DNA of 64,000 nt from Legionella massiliensis (GTDB lineage Bacteria; Pseudomonadota; Gammaproteobacteria; Legionellales; Legionellaceae): NCBI RefSeq assembly GCF_000756815.1, contig NZ_CCVW01000001.1, positions 434,001 to 498,000 on the forward strand, read 5' to 3'. Each line of letters starts with the position of its first letter. The first letter of the stretch is position 1. This document shows, piece by piece, positions 1-9,256 of this stretch. Made by a program: the position numbers and the translations under genes. The notes beneath the pieces are model-generated. The model ran no database searches. It was not told the DNA's origin and saw only the letters and a program-made list of their open reading frames with translations.

Positions 1-57
1 TACCCAAACTTACACTTTAAAACTCTTTTCTTGTTATCAGCTCTTATTTATCCTCTT

Positions 58-3045
58 CTAAGCCTTTCGCACACACCTTATGTTATAGGCGATATCTTTA
101 TAATCAACGTTAGCCCCATTCGTGGCAGTCGTAAAGTTGTAATACCAAGCTTTGCCAATATCACTTTGTGTTGAGCTCCAGTAAAAAGTTGAAGCAAAAT
201 TTCCAAAGCCAAGTGTAGCCAAGCCTGAATAGATCGTAGCGAGCTCTTGGATTGCTGGTAAATACCAATCCGTTTCAAATGAACCTGGATAGCTCTCACA
301 GAATGCAGCCGCTGGTGCTGTTGGATCTGCGGCAAGAATTAATACCTGGTTAGATGCGCCATCTGTTTTTGATGTGGCTAGAGTATCTAGATACCCCCCC
401 CAGGCAAGCGGGCTAGCAGATGAATCATTAAGATCAACTACACTAACTCCGTTACTAAGATCGTAAATAAGCCCGCCACCTGATTGGAAGGCAACATTGG
501 CGGTCAGAATATTTGTGTTATCTGCACTAATTGTCACCGCACCAGCAAGATTTGGTGTTGATGAGGTGAGGTTAATAGTACAAGTAGGCGTTGGTGAAGA
601 GCCAACAGCCAAGCTAGAACACTCCGAAGAGTATGTTGCTGTAACACCCGTCCAGGTAGAAGGTAGTGTGGCAGTAATGTTGTCCGTTGTAGGCGAGGGG
701 GTAGTAGTAGAGCTATTTACGATTTGCAAGGTTAAGGTGCCGCCACCTGATGAATCCACATCAATAGTACCAGTGGTAGTAGGTGACGAGGAACCTGAAA
801 AACCTATTAGCGCAGTACTTTGACCACCTGAAACGGCTGTAAAGCTAGTGGGATTAGTTGCTGTAACACCAGCACTCGTTAGCCCCTGGAGTGTAATTAC
901 CTGGGTTTCAACTAAAGGCCCACCAATGAATTCAATAGTACAGCTACCAGTGCTAGGGCCGCTCCAGGCAATACCCGTCGCACAACCATTATTAGCAACA
1001 GTAATGGTGCTACCTGGAGGTATACCGATCATCATTCCTTGAAAGCCCCCTTTTGTTATTGACAGACCTGAAGCAGTTACTGTTACTGTTCCAGGATTAC
1101 TTGCCCCAATGGTAATTGATGAAGGAGAAACGGAAATTGAGTACGGAGCAATATAAAGATTAGCAGTGGTTGTGTTAGTACCCTGAATCGGAACTTGCAC
1201 AGCTGTCTGCAATCCTGTCAAGGAAAAGGAAGAATAGTTAAAATTCATCGTACAGGGTGTTGCTTGAGATATTGCAGAGCAACTAGTTGCAGAGATATTC
1301 GCCGAAGCAGGGATAGTTGCTGCTACATTTACAGCATTGCCTCCGGCAGAGGTATTCGATACGGAAGTAGACCCTATAGCATAAGGAGGGATAGGTTCGG
1401 CAGAAGCAATTACAGTCGAAGGATTCAAGCTCAACACGGCTGGACCTGCGTTGATACGCACTCCCACCCTGTTTGTATCAGTTCCATGAATAAGGACTGA
1501 CTGAGAAGTTGTTGCCTGACCGGTGGCAGCCAGAATAGTGATTGTGCAGCTCGCAGGGCTAGCAGCCAAAGGACCTGAGCAAGTAGTAGCAGAAACTGAC
1601 AGCGGTGGTAGGAGAGTCGCTTTCACGCCACCAGGAATTGCCACAGCAGAGGTATTCGTTACGGTTAAAACTACTGAATTCCCATTGACAAGAGACACAT
1701 TTGTAGGAGAAACACTAATTGTTGGCATTACTGCTGACAATGACACGCTAGTGGTGGTTGTGTTGGAACCTGCGATAGGAATTGTTACCGGGCTTGTTGT
1801 CTGCGCTGTAGCCTTAAACTTTATCGTACAGCTGCTTGCAAAATTTGAACAAGTAGTCGATGAGAAGGTAAAGGGGGCTCCTTGCGGAATTTGCGGCTGC
1901 ACATTTAAGGCATTCCCTGCGACAGGAGGCACATTATTGATAGTGATGTCTTGCTCCTGCCCAACTGCAATAGAAGCACTTGCCGGAGAAGCTGTAATCG
2001 TTGTTTGCTGAGCGGTTAAATTAATAGTTGTGGGATCAGTATTTAGCCCCTTAACTATGGCTGTCCCGTTTACCACTGGAGCATTGGTATTGGTATTGAC
2101 AGTAATCGTACAAGAACTACCTGGAGGTATTATACCGCCGCAGGTACTAGCAACGACAAAGAAGGGCCCAGAAGTTATCGTGGCGGTCACATTGTCTGCA
2201 GAGGCACCATTAAGACTTGTATTTGTTACGATTATTTGCCCGCTAGTTGAGCCTGGTAATCCACCATTTCCTACAATAAAAGTCGGTGGCGCAGTAACTG
2301 CGATAGTTGGCTTTACAGCTTCCATCGACACCGTAATCGCATTGGTATTTGTCCCTTGAATTGTCGATTGGGCGGTACCTACAACTGCTGAGTTATAGAT
2401 TACCTGACAGCTTTGATTTGGCAGCAAGTTCGCAGGGCATTGTGACGAGACTGTAAAGTTAGGATTCGTTGGGAGAGAACCTGTTATATTTTGCGCCGTG
2501 AAATTTTGGCTAGTATTAGTAACCGTCACTGCACCACCGGCAATTATACTAAATAACAGCTCACTAGGAGGTGAAGGATTCGCAGCTATAGTAGCTGGCT
2601 GAGACGGGCCTAAATTGAACTGTAATCCTTGACTCGGATCAGTTTGCGAACAAAGGAAGGGATCAGGGCGATTATCACCTGGTCCCATAGTTTTACAAAC
2701 AACTATGTTTGAATGCACACCGCCATAAGTTGCTGTAGCAACAATTTGCAGTATAAGCATGCAGGATTCATTATGTCTCAGGAAAAAGGGATATGCGCAA
2801 GCACCAGGAAAAGCAGTAATCTGATTAATCCCAGTTATAGGCGACATTGTCAGAACTCTTGGATCCTTAGTATTATTAGTAACAACATAGGCTACGTTCA
2901 CTACTTCATTACCTGCTATTTGCCCCTGAGGTAATGGGGAAAGAGGAGTGATGCTAAATTTGGGCATAGCCGCATAACCCAACACCACATTAAGAGATAA
3001 AAGCAGAACACCAAGAATTCTCTGCATTAAATCTTTATTTTTCAT
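58..3045 (-). CDS. Large secreted repeat protein with C-terminal DUF1566-like domain
   Basis: A 995-residue protein with a signal peptide in the first ~26 residues (basic start, then a hydrophobic run ending in GYA-A). Residues ~45-840 hold repeated units of roughly 80-95 residues. Each unit has a VTVTNTS-like strand, then a Cys...CTI pair, then a 'GTNT' turn; this pattern suits Ig-like beta-sandwich repeats with one disulfide each. The last ~135 residues (from GGLIYDLSNG through WYLPAIQEL, FYWSST and the final RCVRKA) resemble the DUF1566 / Lcl C-terminal domain of Legionella surface proteins. The product is probably secreted or surface-attached, perhaps an adhesin; that role is inference. 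No membrane anchor or sorting motif is visible. The composition is rich in Thr, Ser, Asn and Ala, unlike its neighbours. The gene appears to stand alone, followed upstream by a repeat element. Confidence 0.8.
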   Translation of the reverse strand: MKNKDLMQRILGVLLLSLNVVLGYAAMPKFSITPLSPLPQGQIAGNEVVNVAYVVTNNTKDPRVLTMSPITGINQITAFPGACAYPFFLRHNESCMLILQIVATATYGGVHSNIVVCKTMGPGDNRPDPFLCSQTDPSQGLQFNLGPSQPATIAANPSPPSELLFSIIAGGAVTVTNTSQNFTAQNITGSLPTNPNFTVSSQCPANLLPNQSCQVIYNSAVVGTAQSTIQGTNTNAITVSMEAVKPTIAVTAPPTFIVGNGGLPGSTSGQIIVTNTSLNGASADNVTATITSGPFFVVASTCGGIIPPGSSCTITVNTNTNAPVVNGTAIVKGLNTDPTTINLTAQQTTITASPASASIAVGQEQDITINNVPPVAGNALNVQPQIPQGAPFTFSSTTCSNFASSCTIKFKATAQTTSPVTIPIAGSNTTTTSVSLSAVMPTISVSPTNVSLVNGNSVVLTVTNTSAVAIPGGVKATLLPPLSVSATTCSGPLAASPASCTITILAATGQATTSQSVLIHGTDTNRVGVRINAGPAVLSLNPSTVIASAEPIPPYAIGSTSVSNTSAGGNAVNVAATIPASANISATSCSAISQATPCTMNFNYSSFSLTGLQTAVQVPIQGTNTTTANLYIAPYSISVSPSSITIGASNPGTVTVTASGLSITKGGFQGMMIGIPPGSTITVANNGCATGIAWSGPSTGSCTIEFIGGPLVETQVITLQGLTSAGVTATNPTSFTAVSGGQSTALIGFSGSSSPTTTGTIDVDSSGGGTLTLQIVNSSTTTPSPTTDNITATLPSTWTGVTATYSSECSSLAVGSSPTPTCTINLTSSTPNLAGAVTISADNTNILTANVAFQSGGGLIYDLSNGVSVVDLNDSSASPLAWGGYLDTLATSKTDGASNQVLILAADPTAPAAAFCESYPGSFETDWYLPAIQELATIYSGLATLGFGNFASTFYWSSTQSDIGKAWYYNFTTATNGANVDYKDIAYNIRCVRKA

Positions 3046-3095
3046 ATCCTAGATTCCCTTAATGAAAGTAATAAACCACCCTTTGGCACCTAGTT

Positions 3096-3246
3096 CTGTC
3101 ATTAAGTTAAGGATATTTACATCCGTTCGCGCTAAGGTCTGTGCGTAAGCAGATGTCTCTAAGCGTTACTATGCAAGGCTTCGAGACGGCCTAAAGGCCT
3201 CCTCAGCCCGAACGGTTTTGAGATAGCGTCCTTAACTTAATGGCAG
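3096..3246. repeat. MITE-like inverted-repeat element between two surface-protein genes
   Basis: The ends are an inverted repeat: CATTAAGTTAAGGA at 3100-3113 and its exact complement at 3229-3242, and the match continues a few bases further out with one mismatch. The interior holds ATCCGTTCGCGCT near the left end and CTTCGAGACGGCCTAAAGG at about 3179-3197. Both words recur in the last 300 bases of the window, so this is a dispersed family. It carries no open reading frame of note. It lies in the upstream region of the 995-residue protein gene and could supply or disturb its promoter. Confidence 0.6.
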
Positions 3247-3289
3247 TACAGACTGGGATGACCTACTTACTAATGTAGTGTTACCTCTT

Positions 3290-4081
3290 CTAAGCAACAT
3301 AACTCAGGCTTATCAGCAGCTCATGAGCCTGCAACACCCCTAAACGTATACTTTTATCGCCGACCGTTTGATCTAAAGCAGGCCCCAAGGCACTCTTGCC
3401 CCAGTCAAGAAACTCATAACCCAAACCAAGCCGCCAATTCGTTTCAAGAGCCACTTCCAAACCAACACCAAAACCATAAGAAAACTCTGTTTCGTTGTTA
3501 TTTCTAAAAATTGGGTGGGGTACCTCTTCGTAGATTTTGGGATTGATAGAAAAGCCGGACGCATGGTTGTAACTTAATCCGCCGTTAGCGCTAAGGTATG
3601 GATAAAGGTCGTAAAAGCCAGTGTCATATAAAAGCTTTGCCTTAACTGCGATACGAGTATTACGCACACCGTAGGAGTAATTGTAATTATTGAATAGAGG
3701 ATCGGCGTCTTCGTAAACATCTCCCTTCAACTTGGCCTGTGAAGATGCGCCTATAACGACACCAAGTTGCCCCTCGACTACGGAATTAATTGCACCACGA
3801 TAACCGGCAAACAATTCACCAGTAATCAAACTGTCAGTTCCTTTTCCAGTGGTAATTAGTTTCATCGTGCGCTGAGCAGGGAGTGGTACATACGCTTTGC
3901 GAACATCAGGTTGGATGGTAAGAACCTGGCTATCACCAGGCCGAGCCCAGGCGGGGCCTAAACTTAAGGTTGCAAAAAAACCAGGACCACCAAAACCCGA
4001 TTCATATCCCATTGAACCAGCAAATACATTGGTTGAGAAAAGACATGCTAAAGCAACTACCCGTAATTTTTTTATTATCAT
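3290..4081 (-). CDS. Outer-membrane beta-barrel protein
   Basis: A 263-residue protein with a clear signal peptide (basic MIIKKLR, hydrophobic core, cleavage near NVFA-G). The mature part alternates short amphipathic strands with turns, for example YGFGVGLEVAL, WRLGLGYEFLDWG and the closing HELLISLSYVA, whose aromatic-rich end fits an outer-membrane insertion signal. It resembles the small eight-stranded OMP_b-brl/OmpW-like proteins common in Legionella. Function within that group is unknown; surface exposure, adhesion or a porin-like role are possible. The start is the first ATG, with a hydrophobic leader directly after it. It is separated by 112 bases from ubiI and transcribed in the same direction, so it may have its own promoter. 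Confidence 0.7.
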   Translation of the reverse strand: MIIKKLRVVALACLFSTNVFAGSMGYESGFGGPGFFATLSLGPAWARPGDSQVLTIQPDVRKAYVPLPAQRTMKLITTGKGTDSLITGELFAGYRGAINSVVEGQLGVVIGASSQAKLKGDVYEDADPLFNNYNYSYGVRNTRIAVKAKLLYDTGFYDLYPYLSANGGLSYNHASGFSINPKIYEEVPHPIFRNNNETEFSYGFGVGLEVALETNWRLGLGYEFLDWGKSALGPALDQTVGDKSIRLGVLQAHELLISLSYVA

Positions 4082-4193
4082 TTTACATCCAGGTATTTAA
4101 TTAACTTTTTAGCGCCATCGAATGGCGTTCACCGTATTAGCGACAACCGCGCTTTAGGTTTATACCTTATTCAGAAAAACTTTTCTATGGTAA

Positions 4194-5375
4194 TTAATAG
4201 GTTTCTATTTTCTTGCCTGCTGCATGTTCAATAAACAGGCGTTTGAGGGGTGAAAAACCATTACAAAGTCTTAATCCTAAGCCACGCAAGGCTATAACGG
4301 GTGTCAGAGGATTAGTAAATAAGGTCTTAAAGCCATCCATTAAGGCGATAATTTGCCAAACCTCATATTTCCGTTGGCGTTGGTAGGCGCTTAAGATTCG
4401 CTTCGATGTGAGTAACCGGTTTGCCTTATCAAGACAGTGCAACCAGGATGCAACATCCGCCAGACCAACATTAAGCCCCAGTCCAGCCAAAGGATGAATG
4501 GTATGAGCCGCATCACCCAGCAAAAGCCAGCGAGTGCCTACATAACGTTGAGCATGACGCATAATGAGAGGGAATCGATAACGTTTACCCAGCACCCTTG
4601 CCTCGCCAAGTTTAGCGGCAAAGGCCTTAGTTAATTCCTGATTAAAATCATCGTCAGAAAGAGTCATTAGCTCCTTTGCTCGGGTTGCCGTTGTTGACCA
4701 TACAATGGAACAAAGTTTTTCATTTACCATAGGTAAGAAAGCCAAGGGGCCGTCGGGATTGAACACTTGGTAAGCCGTTTGCTGATGCCCTTTCTCAGTA
4801 TTTACTAGGGCAACCAGCGCTTCTTGATGGTAAGGCCAGGAGGTCATAGGAACCTGTAATAATTCCCGGCAAGGCGAATTAGCGCCATCGGCAATCATTA
4901 ATAATTGCGCCTGCCATTGATGATTATCGCTAGACAGTTTGATGCTGTCATCTGTCCACTCGAGCTTGGTCACCTTTGTCTTGTTAAATACAGTCAAGCC
5001 TGTTTTGTGCTTGTTTAAAGTATGTAAAAGGGCATCTTTGAGTACCGACTCTTCAATAATTGAGCCTAAATGATTAGCAGCTATCATCCTTGCATCAAAC
5101 TTAATATCAGCCCCATTGGCCGCATCCCAGACAAACATATGTTGATAAGGTGAAATACGTTCAGGTTGCAGATGCTGCCAAACCCCTAATTGGGTTAACA
5201 AATCCTGCGAAGCTTGATTGATTGCATACACGCGTGCATCTGGGTTACTTAAATCAACGGTCATAGGGCCCGCATCAATCAGAGCAACGGAAAACCCTCG
5301 TTCAACCATTGCCAGGGCAGCAGTTAATCCGACTACACCGCCACCTATCACTGCCACATCAAATTGTTGGCTCAT
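4194..5375 (-). CDS. ubiI: UbiI-type ubiquinone biosynthesis FAD monooxygenase
   Basis: A 393-residue flavoprotein hydroxylase of the UbiH/UbiF/VisC/COQ6 family. The N-terminal Rossmann motif is VAVIGGGVVGLTAAL (residues ~7-21), and the second FAD-binding motif is LLGDAAHTIHPLAGLGLN (~285-302). Family knowledge: UbiI hydroxylates ring carbon C5 of the octaprenylphenol intermediate, working with the UbiJ/UbiK-associated complex. The assignment to UbiI rather than UbiF rests on position: it is the last gene of a ygfB-pepP-ubiH-ubiI run, the order seen in Escherichia coli. Its start overlaps the ubiH stop by 4 bases, indicating translational coupling. Paralogous hydroxylases are hard to separate by sequence, so the exact ring position is less certain than the family. 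Confidence 0.85.
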   Translation of the reverse strand: MSQQFDVAVIGGGVVGLTAALAMVERGFSVALIDAGPMTVDLSNPDARVYAINQASQDLLTQLGVWQHLQPERISPYQHMFVWDAANGADIKFDARMIAANHLGSIIEESVLKDALLHTLNKHKTGLTVFNKTKVTKLEWTDDSIKLSSDNHQWQAQLLMIADGANSPCRELLQVPMTSWPYHQEALVALVNTEKGHQQTAYQVFNPDGPLAFLPMVNEKLCSIVWSTTATRAKELMTLSDDDFNQELTKAFAAKLGEARVLGKRYRFPLIMRHAQRYVGTRWLLLGDAAHTIHPLAGLGLNVGLADVASWLHCLDKANRLLTSKRILSAYQRQRKYEVWQIIALMDGFKTLFTNPLTPVIALRGLGLRLCNGFSPLKRLFIEHAAGKKIETY

Positions 5376-6574
5376 TTAGGCTCCTTCTGATCAAGACTGA
5401 TACCGCAAACCAAGTCAGGGGTAACCCCCGCAAATCCACGGGTATAATGGGTCAAACATCGTTTGAGAACAGCAAAATTATCAACCGCGAGCAAGCCCAA
5501 GTTACGTGCCGTCGCCATCCCAGGCAAGCGGCTGGTAAACACGTCGATCAAGCCGTTGGTAAAATGAGTAATCGCCCACTCATCATGCTGCCGCATTTGC
5601 TGATAGCTATGCAACATCGCCTCACTCAGGCCGTCCTGAATAATGCATTGTGCCAAACTCGCTACATCACGCAATCCAAGATTAAACCCTTGTCCAGCAA
5701 CTGGATGAAGGGTATGTGCGGCATTCCCTACGAAGACTAAAGGCCAGGCAACCTTTTGCGGCATAGTCACCTGCCTTAGAGGATAAATCACTCGCTTGCC
5801 GACGCGAATAAAGCGCCCCAGGCGATAGCCAAAAGCCTTTTGCAGACTATGCAGAAAAGAAGCCTCATCAAGGGCTTGAAGCTTTATTGCTTCTTCCGGT
5901 GACAGCGCCCAAACCAAGGAGGATCGCTGCTCAGTCATGGGCAAAAGCGCTAGGGGGCCAGAGGTAGTAAAACGCTCATAGGCAATATTGTGGTGCGAGC
6001 GCGCTAAACCAATATTAGTTACCAATGCTTGTTGCTGGTAATCTTTAATTTTTAGGGTTAATCCACTCAGTTTGCGTACTGCTGATTCAGTTCCATCAGC
6101 AGCGACAATCAGCTTAGCCTGTACCGCCAACTCGCCTTTCGGCGTATTAATCGTAGCTAGTCTTTGCTCCACATCCAGAGCACTGAGTCGCGCCGAGGCC
6201 AGGATATGACTTTTATCAACAACATGATCAATAGCCCGGTTGATATGCTGCATTTCTACCACATAGCCCAAAGGTTGCTCGAGCTTGCCTCTAATATTCG
6301 CGCCACCAAAACGGCCTTGCTCTGATACGTGAATTCTTGCTATCGCGGTCGCTTCTGAGGCTAATAAGGGCCAGAGAGAGAGCATCTGCAAAATACGGAC
6401 ACTAGCTGGAGACAAAGCCAGAGAACGAGCATCAAAATCAGGATTGACCTTGGCATCTAAGGGATTTGCATCGACAACTAAACATCTATAGCCCGTAGAT
6501 GCCAAAGCCAATTGCAGAATAGCGCCTGTTAGGCCACCGCCGATGATTAGAATGTCTACCTGTTTATCAGCCAC
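5372..6574 (-). CDS. ubiH: UbiH, 2-octaprenyl-6-methoxyphenol hydroxylase
   Basis: A 400-residue FAD-dependent monooxygenase. The dinucleotide-binding motif ILIIGGGLTGAILQLALA sits at residues ~8-25, and the second FAD motif, FVGNAAHTLHPVAGQGFNLG, at ~285-305. UbiH hydroxylates C1 of the ubiquinone ring precursor. It overlaps pepP by 8 bases upstream and ubiI by 4 bases downstream, so the four genes from 8493 down to 4194 look like one transcription unit. Length is normal for the family. The 'GNAAHTLHPVAGQG' variant and the gene order support UbiH over its paralogues. Confidence 0.9.
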   Translation of the reverse strand: MADKQVDILIIGGGLTGAILQLALASTGYRCLVVDANPLDAKVNPDFDARSLALSPASVRILQMLSLWPLLASEATAIARIHVSEQGRFGGANIRGKLEQPLGYVVEMQHINRAIDHVVDKSHILASARLSALDVEQRLATINTPKGELAVQAKLIVAADGTESAVRKLSGLTLKIKDYQQQALVTNIGLARSHHNIAYERFTTSGPLALLPMTEQRSSLVWALSPEEAIKLQALDEASFLHSLQKAFGYRLGRFIRVGKRVIYPLRQVTMPQKVAWPLVFVGNAAHTLHPVAGQGFNLGLRDVASLAQCIIQDGLSEAMLHSYQQMRQHDEWAITHFTNGLIDVFTSRLPGMATARNLGLLAVDNFAVLKRCLTHYTRGFAGVTPDLVCGISLDQKEPK

Positions 6575-7874
6575 GCAATAATGCCTCTATTTCAGCGACC
6601 TCTACCGGCAAACCAGCGGTCAAATTTTCATGGCCATCTTGGGTCACCAGAATATCATCTTCAATACGAACACCAATATTCCACCAACGAGTCTCTACCC
6701 CTTCAATACCTGCGCTAATATACAAGCCTGGCTCAACCGTCAATACCATCCCGGCTTCCAGCGGTCGCCACTCACCGTTAATTTTATAACGGCCGGCATC
6801 GTGCACGTCTAAACCAAGCCAATGCCCAGAATTATGCATATAAAATGGCTTATAGGCTTCTGCTGCAATGAGCTCCGTAACGTTCCCCTGCAACAATCCT
6901 AGCTCACAGAGACCTGCTGTTAAAATGTGCACTATTGTTTTTTGTACTTCATTCCACGCTAATCCGGGTTTGATAAGAGCAATTCCTGCCTTTTGTGACT
7001 TTAGCACCAGCTCATAAATAGCGCGCTGCTCCTCACTAAAGCGGCCACTCACAGGAAAAGTCCTTGTGATATCAGCGGCGTAATTTTCATACTCGCCACC
7101 AGCATCGATTAACAGAAGATCGCCCTTTTTCAGCGGCTGATTATTCGCTGTATAATGCAGGACACAGGCATTTTCCCCGCCGCCAACGATTGGATCGTAG
7201 GCTACTGCACGACAGCCACCATAGGTAAATTCATAAAGCAACTCGGCCTCTAGCTGACATTCATTTTCTGATTTAGAGCAAGCCCGCATAGCCCGTTTAT
7301 GAGCAGCAACAGAAATCTGCGCCGCGCGCCGCATCAAGCGGATCTCTGCTTCAGATTTAAACAGTCGCATCTCACTGAGGAGAGGCTCAAGATCACAGAG
7401 AGCTTCTGGCGCTTTAAGGCCTCGTCTGACCTGTTTTTTGACCTGCTCTAATGCGTCCATTATTTCTTTCTCAACCTCAGGGTGTCGGCCGAATAAATAG
7501 TAAATTGCTGTTTTTCCACTCATCAATTCAGGTAAGCGGGAGGATAAACTCTCAATGGGATAGGCCTCATCAACACCAAGAACCTGGCCTGCCTCTTCCT
7601 GACCTAAACGCCTGCCAGTCCATTGCTCTTCTGCGGGATTGCGCGGACGATTGAATAAATAACTACGCTCTGGTTTACCCGTCACAATCACTAATAGTGC
7701 TTCAGGCTCACTAAAACCCGTTAAATAGTGAAAATCACTGTCTTGGCGAAAGCGATAATGCGCATCACCGTTACGTAATAATTCGTTTGCAGCAGCAATA
7801 ACTGCAATTGAATCTGCAGGCAAACTCGCCGCTAACTTTTGTCGTCTCACCCGATACTCTTGCTGACTAATCAT
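6567..7874 (-). CDS. pepP: Xaa-Pro aminopeptidase (aminopeptidase P)
   Basis: A 435-residue metallopeptidase of the M24B family that removes an N-terminal residue preceding proline. An N-terminal creatinase-like domain (residues ~5-135, with RQDSDFHYLTGF) precedes the pita-bread catalytic domain. Metal ligands are visible: LLIDAGGEYENYAADITRTF supplies two Asp residues, HNSGHWLGLDVHD supplies His, and TVEPGLY and GVRIEDDILV supply two Glu residues. It is cytosolic and binds two manganese ions in characterised homologues. It lies between ygfB and ubiH, a linkage conserved in gammaproteobacteria, with an 8-base overlap with ubiH. Confidence 0.93.
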   Translation of the reverse strand: MISQQEYRVRRQKLAASLPADSIAVIAAANELLRNGDAHYRFRQDSDFHYLTGFSEPEALLVIVTGKPERSYLFNRPRNPAEEQWTGRRLGQEEAGQVLGVDEAYPIESLSSRLPELMSGKTAIYYLFGRHPEVEKEIMDALEQVKKQVRRGLKAPEALCDLEPLLSEMRLFKSEAEIRLMRRAAQISVAAHKRAMRACSKSENECQLEAELLYEFTYGGCRAVAYDPIVGGGENACVLHYTANNQPLKKGDLLLIDAGGEYENYAADITRTFPVSGRFSEEQRAIYELVLKSQKAGIALIKPGLAWNEVQKTIVHILTAGLCELGLLQGNVTELIAAEAYKPFYMHNSGHWLGLDVHDAGRYKINGEWRPLEAGMVLTVEPGLYISAGIEGVETRWWNIGVRIEDDILVTQDGHENLTAGLPVEVAEIEALLRG

Positions 7875-7911
7875 CGAAATATCCTATCCAATTAGAATCG
7901 ATCAACCGCTC

Positions 7912-8493
7912 TTAGTGTTTTGTCTTGACCGAACCATGTTCACCATCGCTGGCAACCAAATCACCGTACAACCGTAACACTGCCATACGAGCATATTCAC
8001 TAACTTCCATCAAGGCTTTTTCATCCTCTTCGTCAACTTGCAAGGTCTCATATTCTAACTGAGCAAACTCAAGTAAATGCTGCAAAGCTTCTTGAGACTC
8101 CTCTTCCTGAAGTTGCTCATAGCTAATACCAGAAATAGTCATCCCTTGGGTAAAGCCCTCACACCACTCGCTAAAGGCTTGTGCGCGATCGATTAAAGGC
8201 TCGTGCTCTGCAGGCAACATGAGTTGAAATTCAAAATCAAAGTTCACCAGTTGATGTTGCGAAATATTATAAACTTCAAAAATAGCCCGGATAGCCGCAC
8301 GACTAGATTCATCTTTCCTATTTACAGCCAAAGCCCGCAAGTAAGACTCACCCTCAATAGCCGCACCCGCGCATAAATAACCACAGATTATCCCATGCAG
8401 CTCGCTAGCTGAGATGGGTAAGTCCAATACCGCAATCACATCGATGAAGGTTTGATAGGCGGGTAAATGGATAGGATGATTTTCAGCGGACAT
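7912..8493 (-). CDS. ygfB: UPF0149 family protein YgfB
   Basis: A 193-residue acidic, mainly helical protein of the UPF0149/YecA-like family. Conserved blocks are LPISASELHGIICGYLCAG near residues 25-43 and FSEWCEGFTQGM near 105-116. The first gene of the ygfB-pepP-ubiH-ubiI run, with 37 bases before pepP. In Pseudomonas the family member affects expression of a beta-lactamase regulator, but the general function is unresolved and none is inferred here. The region upstream is shared with the divergent zapA gene, leaving about 100 bases for both promoters. Confidence 0.85.
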   Translation of the reverse strand: MSAENHPIHLPAYQTFIDVIAVLDLPISASELHGIICGYLCAGAAIEGESYLRALAVNRKDESSRAAIRAIFEVYNISQHQLVNFDFEFQLMLPAEHEPLIDRAQAFSEWCEGFTQGMTISGISYEQLQEEESQEALQHLLEFAQLEYETLQVDEEDEKALMEVSEYARMAVLRLYGDLVASDGEHGSVKTKH

Positions 8494-8595
8494 AATAAAC
8501 TCATTAAAACAAATTACTTATAATAACCGATTTGCTCGAGCATTCCAAAGTTGCTACTATTTAATAATAGCATCACATATCAGAGGCCTAATAAA

Positions 8596-8916
8596 ATGAC
8601 AACCTCAAAACCATGCTCTATAAAGTTGCTGAATAAAACCTATGAAATCAAATGCCCTGATACTGAGATAGCTAATCTCCAGCAAGCGGCAGAAAAATTG
8701 AATGAACAACTTTTACAAAGCAAAAAAAAGTTTAAGCAACTTGATGAATTTCAAGCATTACTTCTGGCTGCGCTTAATGTCAGCCATGAACTGATAACCT
8801 GCCAACAGCAACAAGAGCAACAACGCCAACAGGTTACCCGATTTATTAATTCTCTTGAAAACAAGATTCATCAGGTGGTGCATGGCAATATCGATCAGGA
8901 TCCACAAACTGATTAA
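8596..8916 (+). CDS. zapA: Cell division protein ZapA
   Basis: A ~106-residue protein that bundles FtsZ protofilaments at the Z ring. The N-terminal globular part (CSIKLLNKTYEIKCPDTE, then LQQAAEKLNEQL) matches ZapA, followed by a Gln-rich coiled coil near residues 60-95. An ATG 45 bases upstream is also in frame, but the ATG at 8596 puts the conserved SIKLLNKTY block at the usual distance from the start, so it is preferred. It is divergent from ygfB and followed by the 6S RNA gene, the same order as in Escherichia coli. Confidence 0.88.
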   Translation: MTTSKPCSIKLLNKTYEIKCPDTEIANLQQAAEKLNEQLLQSKKKFKQLDEFQALLLAALNVSHELITCQQQQEQQRQQVTRFINSLENKIHQVVHGNIDQDPQTD

Positions 8917-8964
8917 CGTCATTGCGAAGTGCATGACTCTCATTGCTCTTGCTCTGATCAGACC

Positions 8965-8999
8965 ATAGCCTGGATGCAGCGAAGCGAAATTCGGGCTAC
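8965..8999. repeat. REP-like palindromic element
   Basis: The stretch beginning ATAGCCTGGATGCAGCGAAG and ending TTCGGGCTA can fold through TAGCC/GGGCTA ends. Elements with a 'GCCxGGATGCAGCGAAGCG' core are common intergenic repeats in proteobacteria. It sits between zapA and the 6S RNA promoter, where it could form a hairpin at the 3' end of the zapA message. No coding potential. Confidence 0.5.
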
Positions 9000-9071
9000 A
9001 TTCTATCCATGCAACATGCCTTGCGAGCAGCTCTCCCAACGAAAAAAATGTGTAAAGCCCAAATTATGTTA

Positions 9072-9099
9072 TTTACCTTAGTTGGCAGAATGATATACT
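9072..9099 (+). promoter_or_regulatory. Putative sigma-70 promoter of the 6S RNA gene
   Basis: A -10 hexamer TATACT lies at 9094-9099, and a weak -35 TTTACC at 9072-9077 lies 16 bases upstream. This places transcription start near 9105-9107, exactly where the terminal stem of the 6S RNA begins. Read by eye; the start was not measured. Confidence 0.5.
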
Positions 9100-9106
9100 G
9101 CAATTA

Positions 9107-9256
9107 ACCCGGCAGTGAGTGATTAGTGAACCAATACTCACATCCAGGGGAGTGTCCTGAGGTTGGTGTTGAGCAAGCCCACTATGAGTGGGAAGCCTGA
9201 ACCAACACATCTGCTCCCCACTTGAACTCAAGGGTTCAACATCTATACTGTCGGGC
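9107..9256 (+). ncRNA. ssrS: 6S RNA
   Basis: The RNA mimics an open promoter and binds the sigma-70 RNA polymerase holoenzyme, mostly in stationary phase. The closing stem pairs CCCGGCAGT (9108-9116) with ACTGTCGGG (9247-9255) through one G-U pair. The 3' half holds CTTGAACTCAAGGGTTCAA, closely matching the E. coli 6S segment CTTGAACCAAGGGTTCAA. The 5' half has the expected purine/pyrimidine arms around GGGGAGTGTCCTGAGGTTGG. Position downstream of zapA is the canonical ssrS location. About 150 bases, somewhat shorter than the 183-base E. coli RNA. Its 3' end abuts the stop of the convergent gene. Exact ends are inferred from the stem. Confidence 0.85.

Noticed and set aside
497-2359. Several plus-strand frames opposite the 995-residue gene
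   Set aside because: They mirror the repetitive, Thr/Val-rich minus-strand gene and lack start signals; shadows of the real gene.
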